Shown here: one piece after another, positions 41,546-49,545 of the stretch
Numbering within the stretch: position 1 is the first letter of the stretch
How the letters are laid out: each line of letters begins with the position of its first letter
Virus record (IMG/VR): IMGVR_UViG_3300042987_002152
Coordinates: 1-53,059 of that record
Source: a virus
Strand: one strand, 5' to 3'
Length of the DNA stretch: 53,059 nt
Program-made: the position numbers and the translations under genes
Notes under the pieces: model-generated
Told to the model about the DNA's origin: nothing
Databases searched by the model: none
The model's input: the letters and a program-made list of their open reading frames with translations, nothing else

Positions 41546-42466
41546 ATTCCATTGATTTTGAAATTCTACCAATTCTCTTTTACTAAGCTTAAAAAATTCA
41601 CACATGTTATCTTTACTTTCAAAAGTCATGCAAATAATATTCCAGGCTTGCGCAAAACTAATTTTGTGCTGATTGCTCGTTTGGATTATTTCCTGCAATA
41701 GATTTCGGTCCATGCGGCTGAGTGTAGAGCTGTATAGCACATAATCTTCAAATGCTTGGAAAGCATGAGGACAAAGCTGCTTTACATATTTGGCAAATGC
41801 TTGGGCATAATCTTGTATCTCTTGTTGAGCATGGGAATCAGCACGCAACATGAGATACCTAAACAAGTTGTTAAGATCAATCTTCCAATAAAATTCTGTG
41901 TAATTGTTGAGTGGTAGAATAATCCTAGCCAGTTCCCTGCTCAATCCCTGTCTATTTTCCAATTGGTAATCACGACCCTGACTGTCATTAATCAAGCTTA
42001 GATAATCTTTGTAAGCCTCTTGGCTGCTGCGTTGAATAGTATTGTGCACCATCTCAGCTTCTAGACTTCCCAGCTCAGTGCCACTTCCTTGCTTGTTAAC
42101 ACTGCTTTGGCTTTGCAGTCTATGAGCAGGGGGGAAATAAAATTCATCAGTCATTATGCTATATCTACCACTGTATTCGTTCACATTGGCAGTACGATGT
42201 CTAATGTGTTGACGCATGATAAAAATGGGCATCTTGACATGGAATTTGAATTCAACCATTTCAAAAACACTTGTATGATGTCTGCGCATAAGATATCGTA
42301 TAAGTGCATTATCGGAACTGGCTGTTTTAGTACCCTTACCATAGCTTGTTCGTGCTGCTTGAACAATGGAACTGTCATCGCCCATGTGATCAACTAGACC
42401 AACAAACCCATGATCCAAAACTTGTATGTAATTAGGGTCGTTGATGACATCTGATAGTAAAGTCAT
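41519..42466 (-). CDS. thyX: Flavin-dependent thymidylate synthase ThyX
   Basis: Makes dTMP from dUMP using FAD and methylenetetrahydrofolate. The ThyX motif is clear as RHRTANVNEYSGRY (89-102; the family consensus is RHRxxSxNExSxRY, so here Ala replaces the usual Ser). A further block ENRQGLSRELARIILPL and the end of the active-site helix FRYLMLRADSHAQQEI fit the family. The length of 315 residues is above the bacterial average (about 250), because of a C-terminal extension of roughly 60 residues. AAAGG precedes the ATG. It complements pyrB in building the pyrimidine pool. Confidence 0.9.
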   Translation of the reverse strand: MTLLSDVINDPNYIQVLDHGFVGLVDHMGDDSSIVQAARTSYGKGTKTASSDNALIRYLMRRHHTSVFEMVEFKFHVKMPIFIMRQHIRHRTANVNEYSGRYSIMTDEFYFPPAHRLQSQSSVNKQGSGTELGSLEAEMVHNTIQRSSQEAYKDYLSLINDSQGRDYQLENRQGLSRELARIILPLNNYTEFYWKIDLNNLFRYLMLRADSHAQQEIQDYAQAFAKYVKQLCPHAFQAFEDYVLYSSTLSRMDRNLLQEIIQTSNQHKISFAQAWNIICMTFESKDNMCEFFKLSKRELVEFQNQWNLSWDLIAS

Positions 42467-42525
42467 TTAATATTGCCTTTGTGAGAATACTATAGATTAA
42501 ACAATGACAAATTTTTTGTCAATTG

Positions 42526-42900
42526 TTATGATGGCGGTACACTGGCTGGGCGTTGTGGCAATTTTTTGAGAGCTCTTTGTTGCTTTTGCTGTTGCTTACT
42601 TCGGGGATGTCTTCGAGCAGTTTTGTTGAGCAATTTGTTTGTGAAAATGTTTACATCGTGTTTGATTCTATCAAAATCCAAAACCACTTTACAGCTGGCA
42701 ACCACCATGTCTTGCGGATCCAAATGTCTTTCGTGATCCATTATGTTTACAAATTCTACTCCATTCAATTTGTATTTTTGACCAGTGTGAGTTATAATTT
42801 CGGCTTTTTTGATATACTGTGGTTCAGGTTCTACATGCAGCAGAATGTTGTTGAAAATATTTTCCCATTCTTGGTCCTCAGGTGTTTTGCGTCTGGCCAT
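42526..42900 (-). CDS. Conserved-looking small protein with a basic tail
   Basis: A 124-residue protein beginning MARRKTPEDQEWENIFNNIL. A central beta region (YKLNGVEFVNIMDHERHL) is followed by a helix FDRIKHDVNIFTNKLLN, then a very basic Gln/Lys/Arg tail (RRHPRSKQQQKQQRALKK). I cannot name the family. The size, basic tail and acidic N-terminal helix are compatible with a nucleic-acid- or RNA-polymerase-binding accessory factor. AGGAAA lies before the ATG, and a TTAAATA box is 27 bases upstream. Confidence 0.6.
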   Translation of the reverse strand: MARRKTPEDQEWENIFNNILLHVEPEPQYIKKAEIITHTGQKYKLNGVEFVNIMDHERHLDPQDMVVASCKVVLDFDRIKHDVNIFTNKLLNKTARRHPRSKQQQKQQRALKKLPQRPASVPPS

Positions 42901-42927
42901 CACTGTTTCCTGGCTGATGTTTGTGAA

Positions 42928-42934
42928 TATTTAA
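42928..42934 (-). promoter_or_regulatory. late promoter TTAAATA
   Basis: TTAAATA on the minus strand between the hairpin at 42950 and the 124-residue gene. It lies within a short palindrome TTAATATTAA. Confidence 0.4.
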
Positions 42935-42949
42935 TATTAAACGTCAACA

Positions 42950-42978
42950 ACAATCACAAAGAAATTCTTTGTGATTGT
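42950..42978 (-). terminator. 12-bp-stem hairpin between two minus-strand genes
   Basis: ACAATCACAAAG pairs perfectly with CTTTGTGATTGT over a 5-base loop. It lies just after the stop of the 227-residue gene and before a new late promoter, the position of a terminator. A T-run is poor, so it may instead be an mRNA 3'-end stabiliser. Confidence 0.5.
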
Positions 42979-43000
42979 CTAGAAGAATATCAAACAAAAT

Positions 43001-43684
43001 CTAGGCTGTTTTTTTGTTGGTTTTTTTCACAGGTTTGGCACGTGGAGATTGGGACAAAGCTTCTGCGTTGAGACTACTGGGTTTTTGGGTTGTTTTAATA
43101 GTGGGTTTCAAACTAGGATCCATACGATAGGCTTGTTCTCGTTTGCCTGCAGCATCTGCTTCAAGAAGTCGTGCCATTTCCAACAATGCCTGTGCGTCCC
43201 CCCTAAGACCTTCAGCAGTTGTTCCCAATTGATTACTTTGATGAACATTGAATCGTTTGAGATCGGCTGCAACAGCTGCTTTGGTTTCTGGATCCAACTC
43301 ATCAAACCCCAGGGGCTGTTGGTCTTCTTGCATGGCTTCCAGAACCTGCGGCAAGGGCCAATAAACTCCACTTCTGGGGGTCATAGTCACATTTGTAACC
43401 GGTGTTTTCATTAATCGGTTGGCCTGATGGAATTTTTGCAAAAGTGTAACACCACTACCATCTGGACTGGGTCTGCGGGCCAACACATCAGCCAAATTTT
43501 TACTTTGTTGAGCCTCGGTGCTTTCTACAATCTTGCGCAAGGCTTCATTGAAGATGTCAGGTAGTGCGTCAGTGTCTATAACCAGTGCATGGTTTTTGTC
43601 TTCTGGCAAGCTCATGAAAACCACAGCCACATGTTTGCCTGTGTTATTGAGCTGACCTGTATGTTTTAGCATGCCTTCGAACAT
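43001..43684 (-). CDS. Unknown 227-residue protein with basic tail
   Basis: The N-terminus MFEGMLKHTGQLNNTGKHVAV reads as a beta-hairpin domain with FMSLPEDKNHALVIDTDALP. The middle is helical and acidic, and the last 40 residues are rich in Lys, Pro, Ser and Thr. I do not recognise it. It is translated from an AAGGAG site that lies inside the end of the preceding small gene (its TAA touches the ATG), so the two are coupled. A regulatory or virion-scaffold role cannot be separated from the sequence. Confidence 0.55.
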   Translation of the reverse strand: MFEGMLKHTGQLNNTGKHVAVVFMSLPEDKNHALVIDTDALPDIFNEALRKIVESTEAQQSKNLADVLARRPSPDGSGVTLLQKFHQANRLMKTPVTNVTMTPRSGVYWPLPQVLEAMQEDQQPLGFDELDPETKAAVAADLKRFNVHQSNQLGTTAEGLRGDAQALLEMARLLEADAAGKREQAYRMDPSLKPTIKTTQKPSSLNAEALSQSPRAKPVKKTNKKTA

Positions 43685-43876
43685 TTATACTCCTTGTATT
43701 TCTGATAATTGATGTTGTTCTGCATATTCTACAAATTTTTCTAGATTTTGATACAACTGGCCCACACTGGCCAGTTCACCGCCTCGAAATGATCCGCGTT
43801 GTGTGCACAAATCAATCAACACTAAAACATTTTTGATATCTTGTATAGTAAGTGTTGTTGTATTTTCCTGGTTCAT
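43685..43876 (-). CDS. Small conserved phage protein (T4-like family of unknown role)
   Basis: A 63-residue acidic protein with TIQDIKNVLVLIDLCTQRG, SFRGGELASVG and a final helix. The pattern D-I-x-x-V-x-x-I-D-x-x-x-x-R-G-x-F-x-G-x-E-L is common in small proteins of T4-like marine phages, but no function is known to me. AAGGAG precedes the ATG. It is the first gene of a two-gene unit with the 227-residue protein. Confidence 0.6.
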   Translation of the reverse strand: MNQENTTTLTIQDIKNVLVLIDLCTQRGSFRGGELASVGQLYQNLEKFVEYAEQHQLSEIQGV

Positions 43877-43904
43877 ACCAGAGTCTCCTTGAATGTTGTT
43901 AGGC

Positions 43905-43920
43905 TCTAATTATAATTAGA
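43905..43920. repeat. 16-bp perfect palindrome in the leader of the 63-residue gene
   Basis: TCTAATTATAATTAGA is fully self-complementary. It lies 29 bases before the ATG at 43876. It contains a TATAAT-like core, so it may be a promoter element, an operator, or both. Confidence 0.4.
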
Positions 43921-43953
43921 TTTTCCAATTTTAAAGCAAAAAACATTTGATAT

Positions 43954-44505
43954 CTATAATCCATGTGAAAGGATTTCAATTAATTTGGGTGGCCATCCAA
44001 TATATGGAATCCAACTTTCATGAGGAATTCTCACTGGTTGATTTTTAACTTTGGTTACTAATTCGCCATAGGTGGGTTTATATGGCTCCTTCAAGGGCCG
44101 AATATGTGTTTTGTTACCTTTTTGTGTATTGCATGGTTGACAACTCATGACAATATTCAAATAATTGGTTTTTCCTCCCTTGCTTTTGGGTAACACATGT
44201 TCCATGGTGAGTTTTTTGAACTCAAACCTTTGAGCACAATATTGACATGTGTATTCATCTCTCAAACACAATGTATATTTGCTGAATCTCACTCCCCTGC
44301 TTGTTTTCACATATTTTTTGTTGACCACAATGCTGGGAACTTGCAAGCTCACACTAGGACTGTGAACAAACCAGTCCTTATACATATCTAGGCATTGCAC
44401 TTGCCCAAGATACACTAATTTGATTGCATCCCTCCAGCTTAGTGTGCTCAAAGGCAGCACACTCATGGGAGAATAATCGGCATTGAGGTACAGCACATCA
44501 CACAT
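43954..44505 (-). CDS. HNH endonuclease
   Basis: A 183-residue HNH protein. The CQYCAQRF zinc pair, the catalytic LTMEHVLPKSKGG and NYLNIVMSCQPCNTQKGNK give a complete beta-beta-metal motif with two Cys pairs. The N-terminus (VLYLNADYSPMSVLPLSTLSW) is that of the common HNH family in which a leading beta domain precedes the nuclease. It may be a homing or host-DNA-cutting enzyme. It is downstream of the phosphatase gene with a three-base gap, and probably shares its transcript. Confidence 0.85.
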   Translation of the reverse strand: MCDVLYLNADYSPMSVLPLSTLSWRDAIKLVYLGQVQCLDMYKDWFVHSPSVSLQVPSIVVNKKYVKTSRGVRFSKYTLCLRDEYTCQYCAQRFEFKKLTMEHVLPKSKGGKTNYLNIVMSCQPCNTQKGNKTHIRPLKEPYKPTYGELVTKVKNQPVRIPHESWIPYIGWPPKLIEILSHGL

Positions 44506-44508
44506 GAT

Positions 44509-45687
44509 TTAACCTGTGACAAATTTTATGGGTTGTGCATGGTTTTGTAGAATATCAATTTCCACAGCACTCAAACATCCTCCCTTGCTACTGCCTGTGT
44601 CAGTGCAAATAACTCTACCGCCCTGAGATCCATGTTTGAACACAACTTGGCATTTGTCGTGATCCAACCAATCATGACCAACCACCACGTTATGACCATG
44701 AGGAACCAGATCCACCCACTTCCAAGTGCGCAAAGGATATCCAGAACTGTTGGTTTGGTTATTGACTACTTCACCAAAATATGCTAATTCACCCATCACA
44801 CCAGGCAGCCTATGGCAATGTTTGTGCCACATATCGGGGTTTGCTGCTCCATGTACAAACATCCAATTGTTGATCACCCAATGCTGGGTGCTGGAATTTT
44901 CCAAAGTTTGCCAAGCACTGTGAAACCTGGATTTACTTGAGCAATTCAAAGCTTGAATTTCTCTGATCGTGCATAGATTGGCCTCACTGAGAGTACCTCT
45001 GTAATTCTTGCCCCAATCTCTTTGAATCCATTTGCTGATTTTGCGCTCATGGTTGCCCCAAATCATGTGAGCCTGACCCTGTTGAACAGATTGGTAAGCT
45101 AATTTTACACATTTGAGGTTTTGTGCACCATAGTCCACAACATCTCCCAACCAAACAACAAACTGTTGGTTCTGTTGAGCATGAGATAACGCCTGCTGCA
45201 TGGCAGCATAATTGCCATGTACATCACCCACAGCCAAAATTTTGTAGGGAGGTTTGGGCTTTGAAAACAATTGAAGAACTTCCTTGCCAGGCACAACCAC
45301 ACAATGGGCCAGCTTGCTCAATTGACTTTTGATTTGATTTTGAACATGAAATTGTGGACAATTGGAATCACATGTGTTTACATAGTACAAACAAACTCCA
45401 TGTCTGTAAGCAAGATCAGCGTATTCGATTACTTCAGCCAATCTAAAACTGCCTTTGACCACTGCTGGTTGGCCATTGTTCAAGAGAAGCTGAGCACTGT
45501 TCCACACATGGTCATATATTTGTTTGTCTCGTAGGTGATTGTCTGTTCGCCCTGTCAGCAGATACCTCTGCTGGGTAATATCCAGCAGACAACCAGCCTC
45601 ACCAGTGGTGTTGACAAAATGTGCCTGTTCACATGTACATCTGCTGCTTGCATTCAAAATCAAGCTATGTGGAAAAATATTCATCAT
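44509..45687 (-). CDS. Calcineurin-type phosphatase with degenerate kinase-like N-terminus (Pnkp-like)
   Basis: Residues about 150-380 are a metallophosphatase of the bacterial Pnkp/PrpE type: GDVHGN (154-159), GDVVDYG (181-187), GNHE (211-214) and GHDW later bind two metals. The N-terminal 145 residues look like the second half of a P-loop polynucleotide kinase, with a helix near RDKQIYDHVWN, QPAVVKGSF and VEY-type strands, but the Walker A loop is absent. The chain would thus be an end-healing phosphatase whose kinase half has decayed. The start is taken as ATG 45687; a second ATG follows directly. The -10 box ends five bases before it, so the mRNA may be leaderless. The early promoter lies at 45693-45720. 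Confidence 0.65.
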   Translation of the reverse strand: MMNIFPHSLILNASSRCTCEQAHFVNTTGEAGCLLDITQQRYLLTGRTDNHLRDKQIYDHVWNSAQLLLNNGQPAVVKGSFRLAEVIEYADLAYRHGVCLYYVNTCDSNCPQFHVQNQIKSQLSKLAHCVVVPGKEVLQLFSKPKPPYKILAVGDVHGNYAAMQQALSHAQQNQQFVVWLGDVVDYGAQNLKCVKLAYQSVQQGQAHMIWGNHERKISKWIQRDWGKNYRGTLSEANLCTIREIQALNCSSKSRFHSAWQTLENSSTQHWVINNWMFVHGAANPDMWHKHCHRLPGVMGELAYFGEVVNNQTNSSGYPLRTWKWVDLVPHGHNVVVGHDWLDHDKCQVVFKHGSQGGRVICTDTGSSKGGCLSAVEIDILQNHAQPIKFVTG

Positions 45688-45692
45688 GTCTA

Positions 45693-45720
45693 ATAATAGC
45701 ACACTAGAACAAACAGTCAA
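45693..45720 (-). promoter_or_regulatory. sigma70-type early promoter, TTGACT-16-TATTAT
   Basis: The -35 TTGACT (45715-45720) and -10 TATTAT (45693-45698) are 16 bases apart, with TGTGC before the -10 as at 17602 and 51048. It almost touches the phosphatase start codon. Confidence 0.65.
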
Positions 45721-45739
45721 TCATGCTGTCTTCCTATGA

Positions 45740-45943
45740 CTACCAACCTTGTAGCAGATCCCATACACTGTGACACACATATGACAACATGCCCAATTGA
45801 GTGACAAAACTGATGCCAAAAAAGGCACTACTGCTCCAAATACATCCACTCCAGGACAGGACCCAATCGGCCACCATAGCACTAATCAAAAACATAGCAA
45901 AAACAGTTACACAAATTGTAGCATATTTGAGCATGCTTTTCAT
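45740..45943 (-). CDS. Small membrane protein
   Basis: A 67-residue protein with a short basic start (MKSMLKYA) and two hydrophobic segments (residues about 8-28 and 38-58) separated by a Trp-rich loop (WVLSWSGCIW). AAAAGGATAG gives a ribosome site, and a GATAAATA late box lies upstream, so it is expressed with late genes. Two short membrane segments and small size fit a holin or an inner-membrane accessory protein, but no lysis cassette is beside it, so the role is open. Confidence 0.6.
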   Translation of the reverse strand: MKSMLKYATICVTVFAMFLISAMVADWVLSWSGCIWSSSAFFGISFVTQLGMLSYVCHSVWDLLQGW

Positions 45944-45971
45944 TAACTATCCTTTTATCCTGTGTGTGGTT

Positions 45972-45979
45972 TATTTATC
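45972..45979 (-). promoter_or_regulatory. late promoter GATAAATA
   Basis: GATAAATA on the minus strand, about 28 bases before the small membrane-protein gene and directly beside the right end of the tnpB-type element at 45984. Confidence 0.45.
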
Positions 45980-45983
45980 TCCC

Positions 45984-46328
45984 GTTGCGGAAAACCAGGT
46001 GCCTTTGCGCACTGGATGGATAGCGGCAATTAGTTTTTCGCTGCGCAAGCCTGTTGTGGATAGAGCCCAACAGATACTTTAACTGTGAACTACTATTGGT
46101 CTAAACACCAACAGCCTCCTGCTTGATCGTAGTGGCTGACATCAGACCCCAATGAGTGAGAATATCTGTGACCACATCCACAGGCGCAGGGGGCAGTTTC
46201 TGCTGTGGAGTTTGATAGGTCCTATATTTGTATTAAATAATATGGCAACTAGATTATATCAATATTTATACCACTCGCTATCCATCCACTGGCTTTCAAG
46301 CCAGTGGTCTTCCGCTCGAAATAATAAA
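45984..46328 (-). mobile_element. Internally deleted IS200/IS605-type element of about 345 bases
   Basis: Read on the minus strand: a left-end hairpin (46320 to 46265), a TnpB start remnant (YKYRTYQTPQQK), a TnpB-like tail, and a right-end hairpin (46029 to 45984). The two hairpins are inverted copies of one architecture (GCGGAA, stem-loop, ATGGATAGCG). The centre of tnpB is missing, so this is a non-autonomous mini-element. ATAAA at 46324-46328 is the TTTAT junction in reverse. Confidence 0.6.
46101..46232 (-). pseudogene. tnpB: tnpB remnant: N-terminus joined to C-terminal tail
   Basis: A 43-codon frame, YKYRTYQTPQQK then a PVDVVTDILTHW and SATTIKQEAVGV end. The first part is the TnpB N-terminal motif and aligns with the copy at 1351. 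The last part has the style of TnpB C-terminal tails (a short acidic stretch then xKQEA). The nuclease core between them has been deleted. A TAA lies directly before the first Tyr codon, so nothing is expressed as TnpB. Confidence 0.55.
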
Positions 46329-46333
46329 TATGC
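46245..46333 (+). repeat. 89-bp repeat, inverted copy of 52858-52946
   Basis: The 89 bases match the reverse complement of 52858-52946 at 83 positions. The block has the end hairpin and finishes in ATAATAAATATGC. It therefore carries a late-promoter-like TAATAAATA at its downstream end. Confidence 0.75.
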
Positions 46334-46334
46334 T

Positions 46335-46721
46335 ATGCACTGGTTGATTGCCTTTTTTCTGCTGATTGCTTGGAGTAGACCTGTTCAATTGGAACACACT
46401 GAAACTCCTAGTTATCATTCACTATCTGCCTTGGCTACGTGTCTTAGTGTCATAGAGGTACAAATATCATTCACAGCCCATCGCATAGAACTTGCTCCAC
46501 ACATTATTGTTTGGGCAAACACCTTGGACCTTTATAATAATATGATCAAAGAGATCTATAGTGAAAGTGCACAACATGTGATTGTAGAAGAATATCAATC
46601 TATGAAAAAAGATTTGATAATAGCTCTCATGCATTATGACCAGGATCAGGTGCTGGAACTTGTGCAAAATTTTGTTTTGATTAGAGAACAATGCATATAC
46701 CTGGTCAGCTACTCCTCTTGA
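46335..46721 (+). CDS. Unknown protein with an N-terminal membrane segment or signal
   Basis: About 128 residues from ATG 46335, beginning MHWLIAFFLLIAWSRP, a hydrophobic helix typical of a signal anchor. The rest is a helical domain with LYNNMIKEIYSESAQHV and a Glu/Asp-rich helix ending near VSYSS. The longer frame starting at 46152 runs through the tnpB-type repeat and is not credible. The TAATAAATA box ends 4 bases before this ATG, so either the start lies further in or the leader is very short. It is the only plus-strand gene in this stretch. Confidence 0.4.
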   Translation: MHWLIAFFLLIAWSRPVQLEHTETPSYHSLSALATCLSVIEVQISFTAHRIELAPHIIVWANTLDLYNNMIKEIYSESAQHVIVEEYQSMKKDLIIALMHYDQDQVLELVQNFVLIREQCIYLVSYSS

Positions 46722-46860
46722 ACAACCACATGCACTAGATGCCCAACAAAGCAGATAATTGGCAACTTGTGCATGGGAGGATAAACATGATCAAGAACAG
46801 CCATCTGTGAGATTAGGCAGGACTCCTCTGTGAGAAATATGTAGGCACATAACTACTGGG

Positions 46861-47931
46861 TTAGCTCCCAAAACCCATGCGAAATTTTTGGACAGGTAGT
46901 TCTTGAGGATTCTGAAACAGTTGTGCCAAGCTCCAAGAATTTTGCGCCCGCCAATCACGGTCTGGCAAACCTGCTGCTAGTGCTGCCTGTTCAGCTTCTG
47001 CACTGGTGAGTTCTCGAAACTCAACGCTGGCAAAACACCGACCAGGACGCAGTAGAGCAGCATCAATCTTGCTTACCTGAGTGATGTTGCTTGTGAAAAT
47101 CATTTTTTTGTTGATGATTTTGATCAAGCCATCGCTCACATTCAAAAACTTGCTCATCATTTCGTTGTCACCATCTTCCCTGGGAGCCAAAAACACATCT
47201 GCATCCTCCACAATCAAGGCATTATGTTCCTCATCAGTGAGATAGTTGATGAAGAACTCATCATCCTTGAGGATGCGATCATCGTAAGTAACCATTGCAC
47301 TGATGTTATGACTCACCAGCATGTGCCTGAGGAAGCTGGTTTTGCCAGTACCTGGGGGACCATACAACACCAACACACTGGCACTGGATGAATAAAAGTC
47401 ATTGACAAACTGATCCACTCCTTGTTTGAACCATGGATAAAATTCATTGTGCAACTTCTGGCCCAGACCTGTCACGTGCATACTTGCACAATCATTACCA
47501 CGGCCGGTTTTGTAATACCAGCTGATTTTGACCAGTTTCTTACCGTGCAGGCGTTCTTGTAGATTTTCTCTTAGGCGAGTTACTTGCTCTTCTGCACCGT
47601 AAATTTCAAGTACAAAAGTAACAATATTATTGCGGCTGTAGCGATATCCGTTGTCATAACACATCACCAACAGGTTGTCTTGTGCATCAGTCACATAGAA
47701 CTCACGCCTATGAAAAAAATTAGCCTTGATATTAGTGTAGAACTGCTTAAACGTTTCTTTGACTGCATGGAACATTTGCAGTTCAGTTTCTTTGCAGTCA
47801 ATCTCAAACCGTGCCACAATAACTTCCGGAACCTTGCATTTGTTCCAAAATTCATTGATCACGCTACAACTGAGAGCATCACTGTGCCCTTCAGTGTAGA
47901 AAAAGCTTTCCAGCATGGGAGGACGATACAT
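46861..47931 (-). CDS. AAA+ ATPase
   Basis: A 356-residue protein with Walker A GPPGTGKT (191-198), Walker B ALIVEDADVFL (238-248), sensor 1 IFTSN, and an arginine finger region RPGRCF. The layout (a beta-rich 180-residue N-domain then one AAA domain) is like the BCS1-type AAA proteins found in large phages. The N-domain could bind a substrate protein or nucleic acid. The start is ATG 47931: AAAGGG is placed eight bases before it, while the earlier ATG 18 bases upstream has no ribosome site. The substrate cannot be told from the sequence. Confidence 0.75.
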   Translation of the reverse strand: MYRPPMLESFFYTEGHSDALSCSVINEFWNKCKVPEVIVARFEIDCKETELQMFHAVKETFKQFYTNIKANFFHRREFYVTDAQDNLLVMCYDNGYRYSRNNIVTFVLEIYGAEEQVTRLRENLQERLHGKKLVKISWYYKTGRGNDCASMHVTGLGQKLHNEFYPWFKQGVDQFVNDFYSSSASVLVLYGPPGTGKTSFLRHMLVSHNISAMVTYDDRILKDDEFFINYLTDEEHNALIVEDADVFLAPREDGDNEMMSKFLNVSDGLIKIINKKMIFTSNITQVSKIDAALLRPGRCFASVEFRELTSAEAEQAALAAGLPDRDWRAQNSWSLAQLFQNPQELPVQKFRMGFGS

Positions 47932-47994
47932 TCTATTACCCTTTAACATTATTTTATTCAGTTTATTGAAGAAATTCCATCCGTCAACATTTGT

Positions 47995-48339
47995 TTAGGG
48001 TTCATGGTTCTCCTGATCATATTCCCAAGCTGTGAGACTGACCACAGTCATGTAATTAGTCCATGCTTCTCTTATGCCAGGAAATCTTTTTTGGAGTTCA
48101 TCATGTTTGTAAGCTGCGTGCAGCTGATGCAAGATTGTTTGGAAGTCAGTTTCACTTATTGTGATGTCATACAACTGCTCTGTTTTCACCATTGGTATTG
48201 TGATGTCATACAACTGCTCTGTTTTCACCATTGGTGGTAAGGTAGATTCGTGCAAGCTTACCAGTTGTTGATAGCCTTTTACACTTGCGTTGAACTCCTG
48301 TGTAAACCAATCCAACTCTCGAGAATAAATTTGTGCCAT
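47995..48339 (-). CDS. Small acidic protein with perfect 13-residue internal duplication
   Basis: A 114-residue protein. PMVKTEQLYDITI is repeated twice back to back, coded by two identical 39-base units. The rest is helical, with LHQLHAAYKHDELQKRF and a WTNYMT segment. The function is unknown. It is the first upstream neighbour of the AAA ATPase gene on the same strand. Confidence 0.55.
   Translation of the reverse strand: MAQIYSRELDWFTQEFNASVKGYQQLVSLHESTLPPMVKTEQLYDITIPMVKTEQLYDITISETDFQTILHQLHAAYKHDELQKRFPGIREAWTNYMTVVSLTAWEYDQENHEP
48158..48235. repeat. Perfect 39-bp tandem duplication (2 copies)
   Basis: Two identical 39-base units, in frame (13 codons each), inside the 114-residue gene. 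No mismatch between copies points to a recent event or to gene conversion. Confidence 0.9.
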
Positions 48340-48342
48340 ATG

Positions 48343-48600
48343 TTAGCTCCATGTCAAAAGGAAATTCACTGCGTGTGAGTAGTTTCTAAACCAAAATTCT
48401 TGATAAACATTTGTGCAAATCACACCTGTGCTCCAATTGTGAATAGGATCAGGTTCACCAGCAATTTTGTGACAATATTCAATCAAATGTGGATCATGCA
48501 CTGTGTTGGTAGTTGGCAACCTCACGATATGATATGTGATCCCAGCACAGTCAAAGTCATAAAAACATTCGCTCCTCAAAAAAGTATCCTTGCGGGTCAT
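48343..48600 (-). CDS. Small unknown protein (85 residues)
   Basis: Reads MTRKDTFLRSECFYDFDC to a NFLLTWS end, with the pattern YHIVRLPTTN and VYQEFWFRNYSHAV of a compact alpha/beta domain. ATG 48600 is preferred to an upstream GTG. Two bases separate its stop from the leader of the next gene. It belongs to a run of small minus-strand genes and has no recognisable function. Confidence 0.5.
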   Translation of the reverse strand: MTRKDTFLRSECFYDFDCAGITYHIVRLPTTNTVHDPHLIEYCHKIAGEPDPIHNWSTGVICTNVYQEFWFRNYSHAVNFLLTWS

Positions 48601-48630
48601 ATGTGTTGACACTTGATCAATCTGTGGGGA

Positions 48631-49038
48631 TCAAACAGACCTCATGTGGACACCATTGTAGAACTGATAGCCAAAAACCAAATTAAATTGAACTTGAGTC
48701 AGTTGATCCCAAGGCCATCTAATACCCAATTTGTTCATCCATTCATCCACATCTTGTGTAATATCAACATCCCATATATACCAACGGGGTTTGCCGTTTG
48801 CTGGTATGATTGCTGGACCATCCATTCTATGCCTTTGCCCTTGACAATACCATTGTGTCAGTTGCTCAGGCCCATCATATAAAATCACCACATGTGATTT
48901 GTGCAATGGATAATCTTGATACCCTTGATCAGATTTTGCTTGAGATAATCTGTTTGGGTCCTGCACATCCTGCTTGACCCATAATTCTATTCCTGTATTT
49001 GGATCAATAATTTGTCTGTAGCAATCACTCATTGGCAT
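48631..49038 (-). CDS. Protein with HRxDGPA repeat-type motif
   Basis: A 135-residue protein. The central QWYCQGQRHRMDGPAIIP followed by KPRWYIWDVDIT is the W..NG..HR.DGPA module seen in proteins of large phages and giant viruses, of unknown role. An acidic C-terminal helix (WMNKLGIRWPWDQ) follows. Start ATG 49038 or the Met two codons later. It is the first gene of this small-gene run beyond a 30-base gap. Confidence 0.55.
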   Translation of the reverse strand: MPMSDCYRQIIDPNTGIELWVKQDVQDPNRLSQAKSDQGYQDYPLHKSHVVILYDGPEQLTQWYCQGQRHRMDGPAIIPANGKPRWYIWDVDITQDVDEWMNKLGIRWPWDQLTQVQFNLVFGYQFYNGVHMRSV

Positions 49039-49067
49039 GCTAGTTTAGCAGATAGTCAGACTAATGT

Positions 49068-49322
49068 CTATATGCTCTCAAGGTTATGGGAAAAGGTTCC
49101 ACCCCAAGTCAAATGGAACATGATAGCATCTTTGTGAAATTGAAACATAAACCGCCTGCTATAACATCTGACAAGGCCCACATAGATTGGACCTGCATAA
49201 TATGTGGCTCCTCGGGTGTTAGGCCAACACTGATAACACCAAGTATACGCCTGTTCCAAACGGAGGCTGTCTGGTGAATGCAATACCACAATATATTCAA
49301 GCTTAGCCACGTTGCTGTTCAC
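49068..49322 (-). CDS. Small unknown protein (84 residues)
   Basis: Starts at a GTG inside the end of the preceding gene (19-base overlap), following AGGGG. It has IVVLHSPDSLRLEQAYTW, then a basic strand FMFQFHKDAIMFHLTWG. The final F.....A..F.L.WG looks like a conserved core strand. The function is unknown; it is probably translated together with its neighbour. Confidence 0.45.
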   Translation of the reverse strand: MNSNVAKLEYIVVLHSPDSLRLEQAYTWCYQCWPNTRGATYYAGPIYVGLVRCYSRRFMFQFHKDAIMFHLTWGGTFSHNLESI

Positions 49323-49545
49323 ACCCCTGGCATATCCATGCTATGTCCACATTGGGGGCACTTCCAAACGTCTTCAAGTGTGACAATGTGACAGTTTCGT
49401 TATTGATCAAATGTCCTCCTGGATCACTCAGAGCATGTTTAAGATAGTCTGGAATAGTTGGACCAATGGCAATGCCCTGGTTCATAGCCACATGGCATCG
49501 GTAGCAAGTGGGGATCAATTTATGGTTCACCTTATCAAATCTCAT
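49303..49545 (-). CDS. Small zinc-ribbon-like protein
   Basis: An 80-residue protein with CYRCH near the start and WICQGCEQQ at the end, two CxxC pairs suited to one zinc ion. ATG overlaps the end of the upstream gene (CATGAG frame shift). The function is unknown; a small zinc ribbon could bind RNA polymerase or nucleic acid, which is inference. Confidence 0.55.
   Translation of the reverse strand: MRFDKVNHKLIPTCYRCHVAMNQGIAIGPTIPDYLKHALSDPGGHLINNETVTLSHLKTFGSAPNVDIAWICQGCEQQRG

Noticed and set aside
46152-46334. Longer N-terminus for the plus-strand gene at 46335
   Set aside because: These 61 codons cover the tnpB relic and the 89-bp repeat. The same repeat gives similar residues (YQYLYH, SIHWL) in front of the 513-residue gene, so they come from the repeat and not from a gene.
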